Of a DNA stretch of 64,000 bases, positions 59,282 through 64,000 are shown in pieces (position 1 is the stretch's first letter; each line of letters starts with the position of its first letter). Origin of the DNA: Gordionus sp. m RMFG-2023. Lineage: Eukaryota; Nematomorpha; Gordioida; Chordodea; Parachordodidae. Position numbers and translations under genes: made by a program. The notes beneath the pieces were generated by a model. That model saw only the letters and a list, made by a program, of their open reading frames with translations. It had not been told where the DNA came from and ran no database searches. The stretch spans positions 12,253,366 through 12,317,365 of the forward strand of contig NC_088777.1 of the NCBI RefSeq assembly GCF_954871325.1. Direction: 5' to 3'.

Positions 59282-59674
59282 TCAGCCTTGGCCTGTTTTT
59301 AAAAAATAAATTTAAATTGTAATAAAAATATTCAGTTGGAAAATCTTATGATTGAGCGTTTCTAAAAAAAATTTGGCTCGACCTTTTTAATAATCATACC
59401 ATTATTTCTGACCTGGTATCAGGGCCATGCCTGCAGGTAGTGTTGTTAAACGGCTAATTTTGAGCCGATTTTTTAAAACGGCTAACTCAATATTTTAGCC
59501 AGAAAAATATTGCCTAAGCCTCGAGATTTCGATAATATATGCCTAGACCTTTGTTCCTTCTATCAGCAAAATCTTGAGGCTTGCGTAATATTTTTCTGGA
59601 CGAAATATTGAGGTAGCCGTTTTAAAAAATAGGCTCAAAACGAGCCATTTAACAACACTACCTGCAGGTCTCTG
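59282..59674. mobile_element. GCCCGGCC-type MITE, right part, split by another MITE
   Basis: Its right end reads, on the minus strand, CAGAGACCTGCAGG. After skipping the insertion at 59438-59660, that end continues as CATGGCCCTGATACCAGG, matching the family at 55283. The left portion (CAGCCTTGGCCTG near 59282) is decayed. Confidence 0.55.
59438..59660. mobile_element. Intact TAGTGTTGTTAAA MITE (223 bp)
   Basis: The terminal repeats TAGTGTTGTTAAACGGCT and, on the other side, AGCCATTTAACAACACTA-type sequence extend into arms with AAAACGGCTAACTCAATATT and its near complement. Flanks are CCTGCAGG on both sides (59430-59437 and 59661-59668), an 8-bp duplication as expected for hAT. CCTGCAGG is its own reverse complement, so it could also be read as part of the inverted repeat; the GCCCGGCC-family context supports the duplication. 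This is the best-preserved copy of the family in the window. Confidence 0.88.
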
Positions 59675-60446
59675 TATTCATCTCATTCTCATCATAGTAA
59701 TTAATTGCACCGCCATATATATTTTCACCACAATATTAATTTTTACAATATTTAACTTGCTATTCCTGTTTTATTCTAATATTCATAACTTTTTGAATGT
59801 TCTGGATTCATACGAAACGGGTGGTTTAAAATATTAAAATTTATTTGTATTAAAATATGCTCAATCGCTATTATAGGAACTAAAAAAATAAGGTTAAAAT
59901 AATTTTGATAAAGAGCTTAATGCATAATTTAATAACTGTCTCACTTGAGTAAATCAGTTTTTTAAACATGTTCACATTTTGGTTTCTCAAAAAATATATT
60001 CCCATTTAGGAAAGTCTCGCTCATTTTCAAGTTCCAAGTTTTTCAACCTTTAATAAGTATTATGATATATATTCCATATATTTTATTCTATTTATAATTT
60101 GAGAAAGACCTGTTTTTTATTATCCATTATTCTGTTTCCTCTATTTCTAAATCCATATATTTTTAAAATAAAAATATTTTGGTGAGCTCTCCAAAAGGAA
60201 GGGAGCTGATCGACACCCCCCCCCCTCGACCTACTGGCCTAAGATCAACTACAATTCGATTCGTTTAATATAAATATTAAATATTCTAACATTTTGGAAA
60301 CTTTAGAGAGTTTTGTCAGAGGTCGTTAGGTGAGCCACATGAGGGTTCGTAAAATGAGAGCCCTTTGAGCAGTTTTGAAATTTTAAATATGGATTATCTT
60401 TATTGGAAATGTTAGATAGAATTATTTTATTTTGTTAATTATTTTA
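59675..60446. other. AT-rich DNA with no recognised feature
   Basis: Contains a run of ten C at 60216-60225 followed by TCGACC. No gene was recognised. Confidence 0.35.
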
Positions 60447-60978
60447 CCATTTAACAGAGTTGTTAAAGTATCTAGGTGGCATCTCTATCTAGATAGATTT
60501 TTTCTTAAAGTATCTGTAACTAGATATTATTTTAGAGGTATCTGTATCTGTTTTTAGATACTTTTTAAGTTACATTTGATATACTTTTTTAACGCTTTTT
60601 TATATTATAAATAAAAATACTTGAATGCAAAATTTATTTTATTTCATATGAGCATATAATTTAAATATATATATTCAAAAAATATTAAGACTACTAATTA
60701 TATATATGTAAAATATTAAAACTTATTTATAAAAAAAATATATATATAAATATTCATCAAATAACTACCTAGGTTTTTATCTAATGATTAATGAATATGA
60801 TTTTATTCATGAATATTGTTTAGTAAGTTATAAATAAAATTTATATATAGCATTATGTTAAATTAGTTAATAAAGCCAGTAGATAGTTCTCTTGATATTT
60901 TATCACAGCTTATTATCAGATTGAAGAATTTTAAACAAATGAATATGAGATTTTGTTTACCACTCCTAGATGCCTTAC

Positions 60979-63144
60979 TAGGCTTGTTAATCGATCCTAT
61001 TAAAAAGATCAAATCCGGATCACGATCTTTTCAAAAAAAGATGATCGAAGTCAGGATCGACCTTTTCTTATTTAAATTTCTGAAATAACAATTAGAATAT
61101 ATTTATTTATAATTAAAATTAGCCTTTAATAATAAAATTTTTTCTAAGTTATTATCGTTTAAATATTTATGTCTTTCATTAGGAACATGTTATGTTTAGC
61201 TTTACTAAACAAGCGCTACACAGGAGCACTGATGGCGAAGGTGTGTTATAATTAAAAAATATTTTTTTAAAATTAACATAACTATTAAAAATATTCAATG
61301 AATCATCATTTGAATAAAAAAAATTATTAATGGAATGAGGATTTTGTGAAGAATTTTTCCCCAAAAAGGTATCTATTTTATCCATATATTCATTTGCATT
61401 GATCCTACACATTTTCAAGTGGGCAATTAACCTATCTTTTACCAACAGATTTTGTGGAATATAATGCCAATTAGAAAAAATTTGGGTGAATTATTGCTGC
61501 CAATATGTTACTGTCATCATACAGTTAAGGAAATTTATATTAAAAAATGATAATAGACCTTTCAAATTTTATAGTCAGGCCTGACCCATCATTGGTATGG
61601 TATCTATGGTCATGTCATAAATATAGATTAAATTTTATATTATATTTAAACTTAATATAAATATAATAAACCTTCAATGGCCACTCCAACAATCAGTAGT
61701 GGTGCATACATACGAGACTTTTGAAAATCTCTTATAAGATTTGTTGTCATATCTGTAAAGGCAGTAGATATTTTGTCCAGAGTTTGACGACATATAATTT
61801 TTGTCGTTGGAGAAAATGTTTTAATCATTTTCTGAAATGAAGGATCATCAACCTGTTGGTTGGTGTCAATAATAAACTCCATTACAACCTTATCTGCTGC
61901 TTTTTTAGATATTGCTGGCATGTTAAGATTATAAAAATTTAATTTTGTTTGGATCTGCAACCAGAACCACTTTGGTTCTTCAGAGATTTATTTGTTTGTG
62001 TAGAGAATCTATTTTTGTGTTTGGCCGTCTCATTTTTGAATTCACTGGGCTTTTTCTTTATAAAAGAAAAATATAGTATATCAGAGTTGGGTGATTATAA
62101 CTTCCCCTTAATCAAATCCCAATTTTAAAATTTTAGATAGAAATTTTTTTAAAATATAAGTTAAAAAAGACAATGTACAGGCTGAATGTAAAACCTGTCT
62201 AAACAAAAAAATGATATAAGGTTCACTTTTGTTAAACATATTTAAGTTATTATTTATATGTGGCTAAAAGGACCATATAGGTTATCTTAAAAATTCAGGT
62301 TACCATTATTAAAAGCTGCCCATGATGATACGTGCAAAAGATTCTGAGAAAATATTTTCCTATGATATGAATATAATGAGGCTTATTTGGCATTTAAGAA
62401 CTTATGGATTAAGGGTTCAACACAAATTTTGTTATACATATTAAAGTATATTATTTATATGTGGTTAAAACGGTCATATAGGTTATTCTAAAAATTCAAG
62501 TTTAGAATATTGTCTACCATTATTAAAGGCTGCTCAAAATGATATGGCAAAAGAAAACTGTATTTATAAAAGAATTAATTTCTTCTAAATGCTTTTTGAG
62601 GGTTGAACTACTAATCTTTGAATAAGATATGTTGTTCTTACATAAAGGGCATTTTGCACTGATCATTGTATAATTACTTCCATCCGTTTCACAGAAAGTA
62701 AAATACTACGTAAATTATAAAATGGTAAAAGATTCTCATTCTCACTCATATCTGTTGTCACGTCAATAGTAGATGAATAATCTTCTAAATCTATAATGGA
62801 GGACATAATTAAAACCTATAATTTATTTATATCATATATAATATAATTAAATAAATAAAACTTGTATACTCTATCTCGTAAATGTTCTGTAAAAATTTAG
62901 GAAATTGTTGAAATATAAAATATGGTTGAATGGAAGTTGATAAAATATGATGATATTTTTTAAAAATAAAATATTTAATTTTAAATTTTTTTATATTTAT
63001 TGCTTTTTAAGTAAAATTTATTTTTAAAAGGATCGGGTTCGAATATTATAAAAAATGATCTCGATCACGATCCCGAAAAAATTGAGAAATTTAGGATCGA
63101 ATTCAGGATCGGCGATCTTTTGATTCGATCCTTTAACAACTTTG
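60979..63144 (-). mobile_element. Inner hAT element, GATCG type (2,166 bp)
   Basis: The left end TAGGCTTGTTAATCGATCC and right end GATCCTTTAACAACTTTG bracket clusters of GATC motifs (60990-61060 and 63030-63130). Flanking 8-mers TGCCTTAC and TGTTTTAC differ at two positions, both C/T changes. The transposase runs on the minus strand in broken pieces. Same family as 27094-28154. It inserted after the outer element, but both target duplications have since drifted. Confidence 0.82.
61179..61960 (-). pseudogene. hAT transposase, broken
   Basis: Two minus-strand frames lie in the expected order. The N-terminal piece (61960-61652) reads AADKVVMEFIIDTNQQVDDP and then SFQKMIKTFSPTTKI, typical of the region after the BED finger. 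The C-terminal piece (61445-61179) carries NYNTPSPSVLLCSACLVKLN at its end, a worn hATC core. The catalytic middle is missing between them. It is a dead copy. Confidence 0.8.
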
Positions 63145-63214
63145 TGTTTTACTTAAAAGGATTGAATATAGGTAAATTAATCAATATTGAATAATTCTTG
63201 GTTTATTGGGACAA

Positions 63215-63630
63215 TAATTGAAGATGAAAATATTATAACAACTATGTTCCATCCTTTTTTTAAACTTGATTGGATATGGTTACAAATGGATAAAAAAAAT
63301 TTTAAAAAAATGAATTATCAAGGTCTTCAAATGATTGCAAACAAATAACCTGTGGATAAAGAACATAATTTAATATCCGATTTTTTTCAGTAGCCCACAG
63401 CAGCGGATATGATTAATAATGGTTTAAATTTTGTACTCAACAAATTTAAATAATTTTTTAAAAATAAATATCAATATTTTAGTATTTTTAAAGAATATAT
63501 TGATGTAAAATTGTTATTCATAAAATATAGCACCACAATCCCTTCAAGCGCCCTGTTAGCAAGACTTTTTAGTGCAGCTAAAAATGTCTTTACAGGATGC
63601 CTTAATAATCAAAATTTTTAAAATATTTTA
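63215..63630 (+). pseudogene. hAT transposase C-terminal remnant of the outer element
   Basis: TTMFHPFFKLDWIWLQ near 63240-63290 matches the HPxFKLxW motif that precedes the dimerisation domain. PSSALLARLFSAAKNVFTGC near 63543-63605 matches the hATC core. The frame is interrupted between them. No N-terminal part was found in the outer element, which was disrupted by the inner insertion. Confidence 0.75.
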
Positions 63631-64000
63631 TTGAAATCTAATAATTATTTTAATCCAATCATATATTTTCATATATTATATTATTATATTAAAATCTAAA
63701 AATCATTATTTTATTTATATTTTGATAAATGTGATATCGAGTCAATAAATTTTTTGGCTCATTTCATGATTTTCACAAATCATAATTTAGGTTTATACAA
63801 ACCTTATTTAAGTGTATATTAAAAATTGTATCTGTATCTAGATTTATAGACTATATATCTGTTTCTAGATAACTTTTTAGACGATGTATCTGTTCCTGTA
63901 TGTAGATTCATTTTAAAAGTATCTTTTAACAACTCTGCCATTAAAAAAAGCTCGCGGCATTGGTTCTAAAGTTTAAATTTAATTGATGAGTAAGTCATTT

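Larger units (their letters stand above)
60455..63937 (+). mobile_element. hAT element, CAGAGTTGTTAAAG / ATCTAG type (3,483 bp)
   Basis: It starts CAGAGTTGTTAAAGTATCT and ends ATCTTTTAACAACTCTG. Flanking 8-mers CCATTTAA (60447-60454) and CCATTAAA (63938-63945) match at seven of eight bases. Subterminal clusters of TATCTAGATA-like and GTATCTG motifs occur at both ends. Its own transposase remnant is on the plus strand near the right end (63215-63630). A different hAT (60979-63144) is inserted inside it. The MITE at 16490-16787 is a small relative. Confidence 0.85.

Overview
This 64 kb window is eukaryotic, very A+T-rich and dominated by transposons. No bacterial-style genes, operons or CRISPR arrays are visible. 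Two host genes can be read with confidence, both on the minus strand and both split by introns: a V-ATPase subunit E gene (17352-18711) and a gene for an RGS12/RGS14-type regulator of G-protein signalling (32899-38646). The subunit E sequence resembles animal versions, and an RGS domain followed by two Ras-binding-like domains is an animal architecture, so the host is most likely a metazoan. Six of the eight V-ATPase introns are only 41-46 nt. I cannot name the species.

Layout. 1-8078: purine- or pyrimidine-biased AT-rich DNA, degraded small transposons, a 13-bp minisatellite inside a small hAT-like element, and a near-perfect fold-back. 8087-13815: a 5.7 kb hAT element with an exact 8-bp target duplication. 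It is almost entirely two inverted arms, each carrying a tandem array of a 119-bp repeat (11 and 14 clear copies), around a 1.4 kb centre that keeps the C-terminal hAT dimerisation domain. 14007-16787: two more non-autonomous hAT-type elements. 17352-18711: V-ATPase subunit E. 19113-21688: a decayed hAT with a SINE-like insertion, plus small elements. 21795-25359: a broken, old Ty3/gypsy-type retroelement whose 3' LTR contains a MITE. 27094-28154: another hAT. 32899-38646: the RGS gene. 40575-41408: an inverted duplication of a Thr/Pro-rich coding sequence. 43.6-60 kb: many small transposon copies and three orphan exon-like segments. 60455-63937: a hAT inside another hAT, each with a recognisable target duplication.

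Main theme: several hAT-type families end in variants of GTTGTTAAA, but each carries its own short, usually palindromic, motif repeated just inside the ends (GGGTCG/CGACCC, GATCG, ATCTAGAT, CGGCT/AGCCG). Families with other ends carry ATTCGATTCG or GCCCGGCC. The giant palindrome is the extreme case: every 119-bp unit carries the palindrome TGACAATTGTCA, and variant units occur in the same mirrored order in both arms. It is the best candidate here for an undescribed system, either a transposon end built from satellite DNA or a transposon that seeds satellites.
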